Positions 12,501 to 23,545 of a stretch of 64,000 nucleotides of DNA are shown one piece after another. Each line of letters begins with the position of its first letter. Position 1 is the stretch's first letter. The position numbers and the translations under genes are program-made. The notes under the pieces are model-generated. The model saw only the letters and a list, made by a program, of their open reading frames with translations, was not told the origin of the DNA and did no database searches. Origin of the DNA: Mesostigma viride (lineage: Eukaryota; Streptophyta; Mesostigmatophyceae; Mesostigmatales; Mesostigmataceae); NCBI GenBank assembly GCA_009746045.1, contig RPFO01000130.1:1096200-1160199 (forward strand), in the 5' to 3' direction.

Positions 12501-15500
12501 GGGCGGGCGGGTGGGTGGGTGGGTGGGTGGGTGGGTGGGTGGGTGGGTGGATGGGTGGGTGGGTGCGTGGGTGGGTGGGTGGGTGCATGCGTGTGCGTGT
12601 ATGGTGTGCGTGTGCGTGTGTATATGCGTGTGTGTGCTTGCGTGGTCAGCTGCACTTGGGAAAATACAACAAGCATTTGTATTTGATTTACACGCATTGC
12701 GCTATATCGCTTTGTTTTTGTTATTACAAAAGTGCAATCTGCTTTTTTTTGTTTGATGTTTTTTCACCGTGCCACTATGTTGCGCCATGCCCACGGTCCA
12801 TTCCTCCCCTTCCCTTGAGGATTTATGCCCATGTGACGCAGTCACGTGTTTCTATAAATGCCACTTGGCAGCAAGATGTCTCTGCTTACATCCGGAACTG
12901 GCCTGTCGTGAACAAACTACCTTCTTCTCAATGCTGGAATACCCTGCTCTTGAACCATCTGGCGGCTTCGTTTCCCTCAGGGGATACGTCGGCTGTTCTC
13001 TCCCTGTATTACCCCTGTCCTGATAAACCCTTGCATGTATCAAGTAACGTGCGTGTTTGCAACTTGCCCCTTGAAACTCTACACTGGAGCCAATTTTCGG
13101 AAGAACCTCGCCCTTATTCTTGCATATTCGGGACCAATTTGGTGGATGGATGGATGGATGGATGGATGGACGGATTGACGGATTTTATCCCCTATTCCTT
13201 GCCTATGTTTTCTCACGTGTACGGCCTTTAAGCTTCGCCAATTCTGGCGAACCTAACGGTTCTTCCGAAAATTGGCTCCGCCTGATTAATTACATGCCTC
13301 TGTAATTAACTGAACCCCCCTTTCTCAGCTCTTTCCTTCCCATTTCCTTTCTTTTGCCTCAATTTTCTTCCCCCCGCACCCCTCCATATTGCGCATCTGT
13401 GCCTCCCTTGTTTTTTTCTCTCCGTTGTGCGCGTCTGTACGACCTAACCCCACCCCCCAACCCCAGGGCGCGGAGCGTGGCCTGGGCGCCGCCATCCCTG
13501 CCCTGCTCCTCTCCGGTGCCGGCCAGGGCGACACCCTGGCCAGGGTGTTCTCCTCGGTCATCGCCGACGGCCTGGCGCATGGCAGGCTGGACGCGGGCGC
13601 CTCGCTGCTCCTGCTGGACAAGATGGAGAAGCTGGTGATGCGGAAGCCAGCATCGCATTCCAAGGGAGCCGCTTTCAGCCACCGTCCAGGAGCCACCGTA
13701 CATACGCCGGTTGTTCATAGCGCAGCACTGTTCTCTCATGCGAGGGGAGAGGCGGCACCGATGGGAGAGTCGTTGTTGCAAAATGCAGCACCTTTCTTGC
13801 CCCCAGGGCCGGACCAGGCGGTTGTGGCCGGAGGGACACGGGTTGCTCTGGGGACGGTGGACGATCGGGAGTTTAGTGATCGGGAGTACAGTGATCGTGG
13901 AGCCTTGCAGGACCAGCGTCTGCGGATGGTAGGTCTCCGGGAGAGTAGTTCCGGGAGTATGCTTGTGGCTGCCGACCCGTGTGTGCCTGGCGACCCGATG
14001 GTGGTCGCCGCAGGCGCCTACCTGTCGGTCGCAGAGGCCTTGGCTCACCGCGGCGACAAGGAGGGAGCGTTGGCGGTGCTGGCGCGAGCTGAGGGATGGG
14101 GTCTGGGCCCGCTCACCCAGGGGCACCCCCTGGCCCGCAGCGTGAAGGGGGGTGGGGCCCGGGAGGGCGGGCCTGGCTCGACGGGGTCGCCAGGTGTCAA
14201 TAGCGCAGGCAGCGGGGCCGATCCGAAATGTGTCGCCCAGAAAGCCTCGCCTGCTGGCAGGCATGATAGTAACGAGCTAGACAGTAACGAGCTAAACAGT
14301 AATGAGCTAGACAGTAATGACCGACACGTGGTGGCTTCAGGGGTTGGTTCGTGGGGGGTGCTGCCGGTGAGGGAGGATGGGAAGTCCCCGGCGAGGCATG
14401 ACAGCACATTGGGGGGCGCAAGGAGCAGGAGGGCTGGGGTACAGGGGCAGGTGGGGGAGGGCACACAGGACGTAGTTATTCTGGCATCCCGACTGAATGC
14501 CCTGAGCGCGGAAGCATGCTCCTCATCCACACAAGGAGGGCGCATCATCACCACCCACGCCAGATCATTTTCGCGACCGTTCCATGCACTCGCCACTCCC
14601 GGCACAGACATCCCGCCAGGTCGTCCCTGGGGCAGCTGCGATGAGCAAGACACAGTTTTCTGGGCCGCAGCTGCAAGGGGCATGTCGTTGCCTGGCGAGG
14701 GTGCAGGGGAGGAGGGCGGCGCGCCGGGAACTGCCACCTGGCAGCAGCCTCACTGTGCAAGCGGCTGCTGCTCGCCTGTCGTCGATGCTGCAGGTGGTAC
14801 CATTCATGCGGCGGGGAATGGGGTGGTACGGACCACAGCAGTGCGGCCCAGGGTCCCTGGCTGGTCGTGGTGGCCGCCCCCTGGCTTCTGCCCGCATCCA
14901 GGCGATGGCTCACGAGACGCTGCGCCTGAACAGGCGGCGAGAGGCGGCGCGAGCAGCCATGATGGTGGCTTGCGGGGCGCTGCATGGGACCAGTCAACTA
15001 GAGGCAGGCCCCTTTTATTTCAGGCGTCAGCTGGTGTTCCTGAAGAATCGCAGGCCATGCGAGCAGGTGCGGGGTTTGGGGAAGCCCGGTCTGGCGTGGA
15101 GGGTTTGGGTGGCGGGATGGGCGCAGAACGAAAGGGGAATGTGCGGCATGGTGGGGTCGATGGGGAGACATGTGCTGGGACGGATGGTGGCATAAGTGGA
15201 CGGGGTGGTGGAATGGATGGTGGCGTGCCTCTGATGGGAGGTGGCATGCCGGGGCGAGTCGCAGAAAGGGCTGGAAACCAAGGCCCAGGAGACCTGTGGG
15301 ACGAACCAGCAGGGGACGACGGCCCAGGGGAGTTTACTGCCGTGCCGCCGCTAAACACGGAACGGAGAGCATCGACCACGTGGCGTCGCCAGCAGTGGAT
15401 GCGAGGCAGCGAATGGGCTGGGGTTCCATGGCTGCTGCGGCGTGCGCGGGGCAAGGCCACCCTGCACGGCGCCAGGTCACCGCACGCGGTGCTGAGGCGC

Positions 15501-15527
15501 CGAGTCTCGGGTGGCAGTATCAAGTGA
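9590..15527 (+). CDS. Large PPR-like repeat protein, two exons
   Basis: Exon 1 is 9590-12328 and exon 2 is 13467-15527, joined by a GT-AG intron in phase 0. The product is 1,599 residues. The N-terminus is Arg/Ser/Val-rich and could be an organelle transit peptide. Most of the protein is low complexity: a Ser/Pro block at residues about 465-505, His/Pro repeats near residues 635-660, and Gly-rich segments. Around the splice junction are consecutive helical units of exactly 35 residues, starting ATCNAVLRRLAAEGRL and SYCIMLAAHVLGL, then a third starting TLARVFSSVIADG. A fourth similar unit begins near AYLSVAEALAHRGDKEGAL. This spacing fits pentatricopeptide repeats, a family that binds organellar RNA. 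A 15-bp tandem repeat at about 14265-14325 encodes SNELD units. The start could lie in an unseen upstream exon, and the Gly-rich tail after 14150 is less certain. Confidence 0.7.
12353..12590. repeat. GGGT/GGGC simple repeat in the PPR-like gene intron
   Basis: About 240 bp of GGGT, GGGC and GCGG units, beginning 25 bp after the splice donor at 12329. It is intronic and strongly strand-asymmetric (G-rich on the coding strand), so it is a candidate RNA and DNA G-quadruplex former. Confidence 0.9.
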
Positions 15528-16098
15528 GACATTTATTGGGTATCGCGGTACCCAGGGTCCTGGCATCTCGGGTATTGCCAAGTGGCGTGTTGCTGGCGCT
15601 CCACGGCGGTGCCTGGTGGATGCTGGGCCCACGTCCGTGGTCTCGTCCGTAATTTCTGATGGCTGCCTGCCTAGTGGATGCAGGTCAGTATTCGGAGTAG
15701 TGGGAGTCGGGGCACAGAGCCGTGTGCGCCTGATGCCAGTCGCCCAGAGCTGCTGGCTGCGAAGTGCCGAAGGTGGCTGATGGCGACCGTGGGAGGCCGG
15801 GAAGCGGCTTGTTGTGGCCATAGGGATTTCAGGAGCGTGGCCCATGCATTAAAATTGTCACTGGTTATTCAATGCCCAACCGATGTTGGAAGTCAGTACT
15901 GGCTGACGTAATGACTGACATGACCTATTCATGGTCGCTCCATTGAGGGTGATTCCTCGTGTCAAGTGCTGGGGCAATTTCCATTTAGGGTGATTCCTCG
16001 TGTGGGAGAGCCATCGCAGCAGTGGTGCTTACAACTCCTGGCCGCTAGGAACAACTGCCCTGATCACGTGAGGTTATTTTTAGCTCTACCGTCTTGGT
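15528..16098. other. Intergenic sequence with a short direct repeat
   Basis: No convincing gene. GGGTGATTCCTCGTGT occurs at 15947-15962 and again at 15988-16003, 41 bp apart, each preceded by CCATT. Frames around 15511-15780 are open on both strands, but no family is recognisable. Confidence 0.4.
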
Positions 16099-16112
16099 CT
16101 CGAAGAACGTTA

Positions 16113-16256
16113 AATTAAAAATTAAATTATAGCATGACTCCGTTGGGAGATCATGTAGCACATATTCCCTTGCTGGATGGATGGAGGCGGGCGAAGCCGC
16201 GAAACCGAGCTAATCTAACTCTAAGCTACTAAGAACTAATCTAATCTAGAAAAACC
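16113..16256 (-). mobile_element. 5'-truncated LINE-C 3' UTR insertion
   Basis: A 144-bp LINE-C 3' UTR copy in minus orientation, with its TTTAATTTTTAA-type tail at the left and a perfect 14-bp TSD, CTCGAAGAACGTTA, at 16099-16112 and 16257-16270. It carries the CTCCCAACGGAG hairpin. Confidence 0.92.
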
Positions 16257-16309
16257 CTCGAAGAACGTTAGCCTACCATAATTTTTACTGTCCACGTCTA
16301 CACATTAAC

Positions 16310-16834
16310 GAATTCATGAATTTAACACGTGCTCCCGTTGGGGAGTCACGGAGCACCAGAGTGCTTTTAATCCATGAGTTTGCACAGCGGGCAGGGGGCA
16401 TCTGGAGACCCCCCCCTTCCCTCATGCCACAGGGTGCACAAGATTTCGGACCCGCCAAAACGATCCAGCATCCCCAGTGGGTGCAATAAAGCTTCGACAT
16501 AGCAAAAGCATAGCGGGTGCAGTCTACGGCTGCCCCATGGTCCAGTGGCCACAGACAGCCTTGGAACTCATTCAGAGGCGCCGGTTTGGGAGAATATAAA
16601 GGCCTCTTCCGGAGCCTGAGGGGTTTTAGGGGCATACCCAGGTTTCACCCACAATCCCAACCGCTACACATATCCATGCACCTCCATTCATTTGGACATC
16701 ATCCTGAATGTGCAAACATACGGGAAGCACGCCAGACAGGTCCCCTAGGGTAGCGAGCTTAGACTAGTTGGCTTTTGATGTTGTAGATAGATGTTGTAGA
16801 TAGCTTAGACCGGTAGGACTGTTTGCATCCATTC
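16310..16834. mobile_element. Diverged LINE-B and LINE-G 3' fragments
   Basis: 16325-16510 resembles the LINE-B 3' end in minus orientation, including the CTCCCGTTGGGGAG hairpin and GGGTGCAATAA, but is diverged. 16705-16834 resembles the LINE-G 3' UTR in plus orientation: CACGCCAGACAGG, TTGTAGATAGATGTTGTAG, AGACCGGTAGGACTG. Confidence 0.55.
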
Positions 16835-17156
16835 ATCCATTAAAAAAATTAAATTAAATTATAACATGCCTCCGTTGGGAGATCGTGTAGCACATATTCT
16901 TGATGGATGGGTGGGGTGGAAGGAGCCGCGTAATCGAACTAACCTAACTCTAATCTAGTAGCTAGTCTAGAAAAGTCCTAACTACCCAACTCATCAAAAC
17001 GCCTCCTCCGCTTGGGGGGAGGTGGTTTGCCCACAGGGTCGGGCGTGTGAGCCTTGACAATCCCGTCTTCCACCGCGTCTTGTTCTGCATGGCGGTCCAA
17101 AGAAGGGAGAGAGAGTGGATTAAAATTAAATTAAATTAAATTATAACATGCCTCCG
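16835..17156 (-). mobile_element. LINE-C 3' end, with an adjacent second tail
   Basis: 16835-17115 is the end of LINE-C ORF2 (the Pro/Lys/Arg-rich terminus) plus the 3' UTR in minus orientation. 17116-17156 is a second LINE-C tail only about 40 bp long, in the same orientation. Confidence 0.8.
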
Positions 17157-17962
17157 TGGCCCGCTTCAAGCTGTTGGGGAGCTGGCTTCCTGACACCGAC
17201 GACGATGTGGACACCCGCATCGCCCTCGCCTGGGCCAAGCTCCGTTCGCTCACACCTTACTGGCGCTCGAAGGGCCTGGACGGGCACCGCAAACGCATGC
17301 TCTTCAAGGTCCTCGTCCTCACGGTGCTCACGTATGGCGCCGAGGCGTGGACCCTCCCACCCAAACTGGCAGCTCGGCTCGACGGCACAGTTTACAGGAT
17401 GCTCCGGCAGGTCCTTAACGTAGGTTTTTCCGAGCGTCCGTCATCAGAGTCTTTGTATCATGGCATGCCTCGTGTTTTTGACGAGATTAGGCAGCGTAGG
17501 ATAGCATTTGTAGGACACCTTGCCCGCACTAGCCAGGTCGACACCACCCTTGGTCTGGCCGGCCCCCAGCGGCTTGGCCAGCCAGGGCGGCATATTCTGA
17601 CCTGGCCTGGCCCCGCGGACATCCCCAAAAGGGTAGGGAAACCTGTCACCAACTACGTTCAGATGTTGCTGGACGACCTAGTGGTCCCAGCCCAGTTTGA
17701 GCACCGCATACACTCTCTCTCCCGTCTTTGGACTGTCATGCAGGACAAGACGCGGTGGAAGAAGATTGTCAAGGCGCACACGCCCGACCCTGTGGGCAAG
17801 CCACCTCCCCCCAAGCGGAGGAGGCGTTTTGATGAGTAGTGTAGTTAGGATTTTCTAGATAGCCTAGCGTTAGTATAGTTCGATTACGCGGCTTCCTCCA
17901 CCCCATCCATCATGGAATATGTGCTACATGACCTCCCCACGGAGGCATGTTATAATTTAATT
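17157..17962 (+). mobile_element. 5'-truncated LINE-C, plus strand
   Basis: An open frame to 17839 encodes about 227 residues of the post-RT region of ORF2. It begins at the FKLLGSWLPD segment and ends PPPPKRRRRFDE, nearly identical to the copy at 38332-39564 over this range. The 3' UTR runs to 17962 and ends in a T-rich tail. Confidence 0.88.
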
Positions 17963-17975
17963 TTTTTTTTTTAAT

Positions 17976-18665
17976 GCCTCCGTGGGGAGATCATGTAGCA
18001 CATATTCCATGATGGATGGGGTGGAGGAAGCCGCGTGATCGAACGATCCTAACTCTAAGCTATCTAGAAAATCCTAACTACACTACTCATCGAAACGCCT
18101 CCTCCGCTTGGGGGGAGGGGGCTTGCCCACGGGATCGGGCGTGTGTGCCTTAACAATCTTCTTCCACCGCGTTTTGTTCTGCATGGCAGTCCAAAGACGG
18201 GAGAGAGAGTGGATGCGGTGCTCAAACTGGGCTGGGACCACTAGGTCCGGTCCAGCAACATCTGGATGTAGTTCGTGACAGGTTTCCCTACCCGTTTGGG
18301 AAGAGTGGATGCGGTATTCAAACTGGGCTGGGACCAGTAGGTCATCCAGCAACATCTGTACGTAGTTCGTGACATGTTTTCCTACCTTTTTGGCAATGCC
18401 CTTGGGGCCAGGCCAGGTCAGAATGTGCCGCCCTGGCTGGCCAAGCCGCTGGGGGCCGGCCAGACCAAGGGCGGTGTCGACCTGGCTGGTGCGAGCAAGG
18501 TGTCCTACAAATGCTATCCTACGCTGTCTAATCTCGTCCAAAATACGAGGCATGCCCTGATACAAAGACTCTGATGACGGGCGCTTGGGAAACCCTACGT
18601 TCAGGACCTGTCGGAGCATCCTGTAAACTGTGCCGTCTAGCCTAGATGCCAGTGTGGGGAATTCA
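17976..18665 (-). mobile_element. 5'-truncated LINE-C, minus strand, tail-to-tail with its neighbour
   Basis: A 195-codon frame (18083-18670) covers the C-terminal ORF2 region. It contains an internal tandem duplication of about 90 bp (18195-18385), visible in the protein as two copies of the VVPAQFE segment. Its 3' tail abuts the tail of the plus-strand copy at 17157-17962, making a large inverted repeat centred near 17968. Confidence 0.85.
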
Positions 18666-18734
18666 TCCATCCATCGGGGTTAATGCTCCGTGACTCCCCA
18701 ACGGGAGCGCGAGTGTAATTAAAATTAAAATTAA
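18666..18734 (+). mobile_element. LINE-G terminal hairpin and tail fragment
   Basis: Contains the GGGGTTAATGCTCCGTGACT segment and an ACGGGAGCGCGAG end, matching the LINE-G terminus at 22300-22345, then an A/T tail. Confidence 0.6.
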
Positions 18735-19290
18735 ATTAAATTAAATTATAACATATGCCTCCGTTGGGAGATCATGTAGCACATATTCCTTGATGGAGGG
18801 GTGGGGTGGAGGAAGCCGCGTAATCGAACTAACCTAACTCTACCTAGTCTAGAAAATCCTAACTACACTACTCATCAAAACGCCTCCTCCTCTTGGGGGG
18901 AGGTGGCTTGCGGCCCACAGGGGCTGGCGTGTGAGCCTTGAAAATCTTCTGCCACCGCGTCTTGTTCTGCATGGCAGTCCAAAGAAGGGAGAGAGAGTGG
19001 ATGCGGTGTTCAAACTGGGCTGGGACCACTAGGTTTTCCAGCAACATCTGGGTGTATTCTGATTTGGCACGCCACAAAGGTGAAAATCATTTGCTTTCAG
19101 TGCCGGTCCGCGGAAAACGCGATCTGCAAATGAATCCAGGCCGGAATCTGGGTGTAGTTCGCGGCATGTTTCCCAACCCTTTTAGGAATGGCCTTGGGGC
19201 CAGGCCAGGTCAAAATATATGCCGCCCTGGTTGGCCAAGCCGCTGGGGGCCGGCCAGACCAAGGGCGGTGTCGACCTGGCTGGTGCGAGC

Positions 19291-20082
19291 AAGATTAATT
19301 AATTAAAAATCATAGCTCCGTGGGGAGCATATGTAACACATAGCCCTGAGAAAGGGGCATCTATGGGTTTGTAATACAATCAGGGCGACAACCTGCAGGT
19401 GTAGGATGTACAACTATCACCTGCTCTGGGTGCACGAGGTGCACCTGCACCGCCATGATGGTTCATGCCTCCTAAACAAGCACAAGCACACAAGGCGGCT
19501 TGAGGAGAGGGCCTAGAAGGCCTCAATGACATATGGGGTGGAAGGTATGCAGTGGCTAGGCTATAGCTGGTGCACACATGGCCTCTCAGCAGAGAGTAAC
19601 TCCCTGCATGCATGGGCAAAGCATGACTCTAAATTGCTACGGCTGTTGCAAGGGCTGGTGTGGGCCCATCACGTAGGCATACATGGCCACATAGCTAAGC
19701 TTTCTAGTCTATGTACACTACTGCTACATTCCCTAGGCTGGGGTGGCTGGGGTGCCGGCTGGGGCGGCAGGGGTCGCCTGCCAGGGCTTGTGGGCGACGT
19801 AGATGTCCGCCCCCTTCCAGTAGACTGGCTTCTGTCCCGCCGTCTGCCGGAGCTGGAGGTAGGTCGGCCATAGCTCCCGGTCGCCGTTGTTGCTGTGTCA
19901 AGGTCAAGTCGTCATCCAGCGTGTAGGAGGTCCCGGCCCCCAAGCCGCTTGCGACACTTGAGGAACTCCATCTTATCCGCCATGGTGCCGGTCAAAGGTG
20001 AGGAGCAAGGGGGAGGGGCCGGCCTTACCCCGCGAGCGGGGAAGGCGGGTCACCCCCCGCGGCTTGCCCTTACCAGTGAGAG
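19291..20082 (-). mobile_element. LINE-D variant, 5'-truncated
   Basis: The 3' end is at 19291 with a TTAATTAATTAAAA tail. The ACTCCGTTGGGAG-type hairpin is replaced by GCTCCGTGGGGAGC. The end of an ORF1 frame (about 19755-20060) carries the TLDDDLTLTQQQRR signature and PRSRGKAGPAPSLLLTF. As in other LINE-D copies, the ORF1 stop is followed directly by the 3' UTR. A short direct repeat, CAAGAT, flanks it. Confidence 0.75.
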
Positions 20083-20115
20083 CCAAGATGTCCTACAAAT
20101 GCTATCCTCAGCTGC

Positions 20116-20338
20116 TTGCTATGATATGCTCACATGGGCCTTATAACTTATTGCACCCACAGACTGCCGGATCGTTAGCGTGTCCGTTTAGCTAGCGCGC
20201 CCGAATGCAGCTGCCGGTGGCATGCCTTTGGCATGAAGGAGACTGGGGGTCTCTGCCCTTTCTCCTGTAGTGCACACACAGGGATTAAAAGCACTTCGGT
20301 GCTCCGTGACTCCCCAACGGGAGCACGAGTTTAATTAA
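20116..20338 (+). mobile_element. LINE-B 3' fragment
   Basis: A 223-bp insertion flanked by an 11-bp TSD, TCCTCAGCTGC (20105-20115 and 20339-20349), with a TTTAATTAA tail and the CTCCCCAACGGGAG hairpin. Confidence 0.9.
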
Positions 20339-20575
20339 TCCTCAGCTGCCTAATCTCGTCCGAAATGCGAGGCATACCTTGATACAAAGACTCTAATGAC
20401 CTACGCTTGGAAAACCCTACGTTCAGGACCTGTCGGAGCATCCTGTAAACGGTGCCGTCAAGCTTAGCTGCCAGTGTTGCCGTGAGTATCCACGCCTCGG
20501 CGCCATACGTACGTGAGCACCGTGAGGACGAGGACCTTGAAGAGCATGTGCTTGCGGTGCTCGCCCAGAGTCTAA

Positions 20576-21885
20576 TTAATCAATTTATTAATCCTGAATG
20601 ACCCTCGAGACAAACGCGTCCGGATAAGATAACAGCCTGAGGCTCGAGCTACCATTAAAAATTAAACTATAACATGACTCCATTGGGAGATCACTTAACT
20701 AACCTTGTCCTTCCACGGCCGGGGCTCAGGTCATAGAAGACAACAACCCCCAGGCTCCAGTGGGGAAGCCGCGCGTCTGCACACGTGGGAAGCATGCTAG
20801 ACGTACACGACCCCTAGGGTCGCGGGCACCATCCATTAAATTATAATTAAACTAAATTATAACATGAAGTCCTCCATTGGGAGATCATGTAGCACGTATT
20901 CCCTTGCTGGATGGATGGAAGGTGGCAGAAGCGGTGGCAGAAGATTGTCAAGGCTCACACGCCCGACCCTGTGGGCAAGCCACCTCCCCCCAAGAGGATG
21001 AGGCGTTTTGATGAGTAGGGTAGTTAGGATTTTTCTAGACTAGATATATTAGCGTTAGGATAGTTCGATTACGCGGCTCTCTCCACTCCACCACCCCTCA
21101 AGGAATATGTGCTACATGATCTCCCAACGGAGGCATGTTATAATTTAATTTAATTTTTAATGGATGGAAGGGGGGCAAAGCCGCGAAACCGAACTAATCT
21201 AACTCTAAGCTTATCAAATCTAGAAAACCCTAACTATTCTACTCAGCAGGATTTTCTAGACTAGATAGCTTAGAGTTAGGTTAGGTCGATTACGCGGCTT
21301 CTCTCACCTCCACCCACCCAACATGGAACATGAAGGAGACAACCAGCGCAGGCCAGAAATCGGGAGAATCCGGACCATGGTAGCTCGAGCCATGGAATAC
21401 GCGCTACATGACCCCCCAACGGAGGCATGTTATAATTTAATTTAATTTTGTTAATTCTACTCAGCAAAGCGTCCCTTCCTCTTGGGGGGAGGGGGCTTGC
21501 CCACAGGGGCTGGCGTATGAGCCTGGACAATCGTCTTCCACTTTTTCTTGTTCTGCATAGCAGTCCAAGCAAGAGAGAGCCCTGGAGTGAATGCGATGTT
21601 CAAACGGGGCTGGGACCACTAGGTCGGCCAGCAACTGCTGTGGGTAGGCCATGGCATGTTTGCTTACCTTCTTAGGTATGTCCTTGGGGCCAGGCCAGGT
21701 CAGGATATGCCGCCCTGGCTGGCCAAGCCGAGCTGGGGGCCTAATGCGAGGCATGCCCTGGTGCAAAGATTCCAAAGACCTATGCGTGGAAAACCCGACA
21801 TTCAGGGCCTGACGAAGCATCCTGGTTACCATGCCGTCTAGCTTGGCGGCCAGCATGTCCATGAGCAACAACGCCTGCAGCTAGT
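20576..21885. mobile_element. Patchwork of LINE-C and LINE-G 3' ends
   Basis: Recognisable pieces are a LINE-C tail (20655-20697, minus), a LINE-G end (20700-20850, plus), a LINE-C tail (20851-20920, minus), the LINE-C ORF2 end and UTR (20921-21162, plus), UTR fragments of both orientations to 21450, and a 136-codon minus-strand ORF2 C-terminal fragment (21461-21871) ending near TLC with the HILTWPGPKDIPKK segment. No complete element. Confidence 0.65.
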
Positions 21886-22345
21886 AGGGCACCTAGCTCG
21901 CACCAACCAGGTAGACACCTCACGTGGCCCCCCCGCAGGACTGCGACCAGCCCAGCCTGGCCGGCACCTCCTGACGTGGGCTGGGCCCAGTGATGTTAGA
22001 CGCCGCAAGGCCCGCACCTTCAAAGAACAGCTAGTAGAGGACATGGGGGGCCTAGGCCTCTAGTGATTTGGAAGAAGATGACAAGGCCAAGTGGGCCCAG
22101 GTCATAGAGGACAACGAGCCCCCCCCAGTGGGGAAGCGCCCGCGTGTGCAATCTCGTGGGAGGCACGCCAGATAGCCCCCTAGGGCAGCGTGCGGCTGCC
22201 TAGATAGATGTTGTAGTTAGAATGTTGTTAGATAGATGTAGTATGTAGCCGATGTAGATAGACTAGACCGGTAGGACTGTTTGCACCCATCCATCCATCC
22301 ATCGGGGTTAATGCTCCGTGACTCCCCAACGGGAGCACGAGTCTA
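21886..22345 (+). mobile_element. LINE-G ORF2 C-terminal end and 3' UTR
   Basis: A broken frame with QLVGHLARTNQVDT and PAQPGRHLLTWAGPSD, a diverged relative of the LINE-C C-terminus. The LINE-G 3' UTR follows, with TTGTAGATAGA repeats, GACCGGTAGGACTG, CCATCCATCCATCGG, the CTCCCCAACGGGAG hairpin and a TTTAATTAATTAA tail. Confidence 0.75.
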
Positions 22346-22583
22346 TTTAATTAATTAATTAATGTCCATGAGCGCCCATGCCTCGGCCCCATAGGTGAGC
22401 ACCGTGAGGACCAGGACCTTGAGGAGCATGCGCTTGCGGTGCTCGCCGAGGGCCTTCGAGTGCCAGTAGGTGTTGGGCAAACGAAGCCTAGCCCAGGCCA
22501 GGCCGATGTACTATCAAGGAGGTGCCCGAGGAGTACTATGCTAATCTCTAAAAAGTGCTACATTATCTCCCCACGGAGTCATG
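22346..22583 (-). mobile_element. LINE-C ORF2 fragment interrupted by the hAT MITE
   Basis: A minus-strand ORF2 piece (near 22355-22510, homologous to the AEAWTL and KMLLKVLVL region), then sequence resembling the LINE-C UTR hairpin (CTCCCCACGGAG) at the insertion site of the next element. Confidence 0.6.
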
Positions 22584-23346
22584 TAGGGTTGGGTCCACGA
22601 GTACTAAGTCCACGAGTAAAAAAGGCGAGTACCGAGTAGTGAGTACTACTCACTACTCGGTACTCGCCTTATTTTTGGAGCCCGAGTACTACTTGTTACT
22701 CGTACTCGCCTACTTTTTTGAGCCCGAGTAGTACTCGTTACTCGTACTCGCCTTCTTTTTTTGAGCCTGAGTACTACTCGTTACTCGTACTCGCCTACTT
22801 TTTTTAGGCCGAGTAGTACTCGGTACTCGTACTCGTGAAAGTATCAGATACTCGAGTAGTACAGGAGTAGTACTCATGAACCTGAGATGGTCGAGTAGTA
22901 CTCGAGTAGTACTCATGTTCTGAGGACAATCATCATGTTTGTCATGAATAGCGAAACATTCGACACAGGTCGACACTGGCTGGCCCGGCCTCACAAGTAC
23001 TAAGTCCACGAGTAAAAAAGGCGAGTACCGAGTAGTGAGTACTACTCACTACTCGGTACTCGCCTTCTTTTTGGAGCCCGAGTACTGCTTGTTACTCGTA
23101 CTCGCCTACTTTTTTGAGCCCGAGTAGTACTCGGTACTCGTACTTGCCTTCTTTTTTTGAGCCCGAGTACTACTCGTTACTCGTACTCGCCTACATTTTT
23201 GAGCCCGAGTAGTACTCGTTACTCGTACTCGCCGACTTTTTTTAGCCTGAGTACTACTCGTTACTCGTACTAGCCGACTTTTTTTAGCCTGAGTAGTACT
23301 CGGTACTCGTACTCGCTGCCCAAAATCCAGCGTGGACCCAACCCTA
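22584..23346. mobile_element. hAT-type MITE built of GAGTACTACTCG repeats
   Basis: The ends are inverted copies of TAGGGTTGGGTCCACG (22584-22599, and 23331-23346 reversed), flanked by a perfect 8-bp direct repeat, GAGTCATG (22576-22583 and 23347-23354). An 8-bp TSD with a TAGGG-type terminus fits the hAT superfamily. The 763-bp body has no ORF. It consists of roughly 55-bp units alternating palindromic GAGTAGTACTC motifs with TTTTTTGAGCC spacers, and a palindrome at both ends (around 22620-22665 and 23010-23060). Confidence 0.9.
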
Positions 23347-23545
23347 GAGTCATGTTATTTTCTGAGCTATTTGCTCATCTTATCAAGGACAACCAGCGCA
23401 GGCCAGAAATCGGGACAATCCGGACCATGGTAACTCGAGCCTGCCGTTATCTTGTCCGCATGTTCGAGTCATTCAGGATGATGAATATGAATGGTTATGT
23501 TGCGGCGGGCTCAAAGGGGGCCATTACGTCTCATGTAGCGTAGAT
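23347..23545 (+). repeat. Dispersed sequence with a conserved peptide frame
   Basis: 23380-23500 is closely related to 42385-42490 and 21330-21385. The plus-strand frame is conserved between copies: NQRRPEIG, IRTMV, RACRYLVR, FESFRMM. Differences between the two long copies mostly keep the frame, which hints at past coding function. The family is not recognised. Confidence 0.5.

Larger units (their letters stand above)
18735..20575 (-). mobile_element. LINE-C, minus strand, split by LINE-D and LINE-B insertions
   Basis: LINE-C pieces at 18735-19270, around 20083-20115, and 20339-20575 join in order once the two inserts are removed. They cover the 3' UTR and the C-terminal ORF2 region up to the TYGAEAWTL segment. 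The frame is broken throughout. Confidence 0.8.

Noticed and set aside
12035-12697. His/Pro/Thr and Gly/Val frames over the GGGT repeat
   Set aside because: Intronic simple repeat; the frames are shadows.
14045-15532. Long minus-strand frames opposite exon 2 of the PPR-like gene
   Set aside because: GC-rich shadow frames with low-complexity Pro/Ser/Arg content and no splice or domain support.
22584-23346. Possible CRISPR-like regular array
   Set aside because: Units are palindromic and directly tandem without unique spacers, and the region has TIRs and an 8-bp TSD, so it is a MITE.
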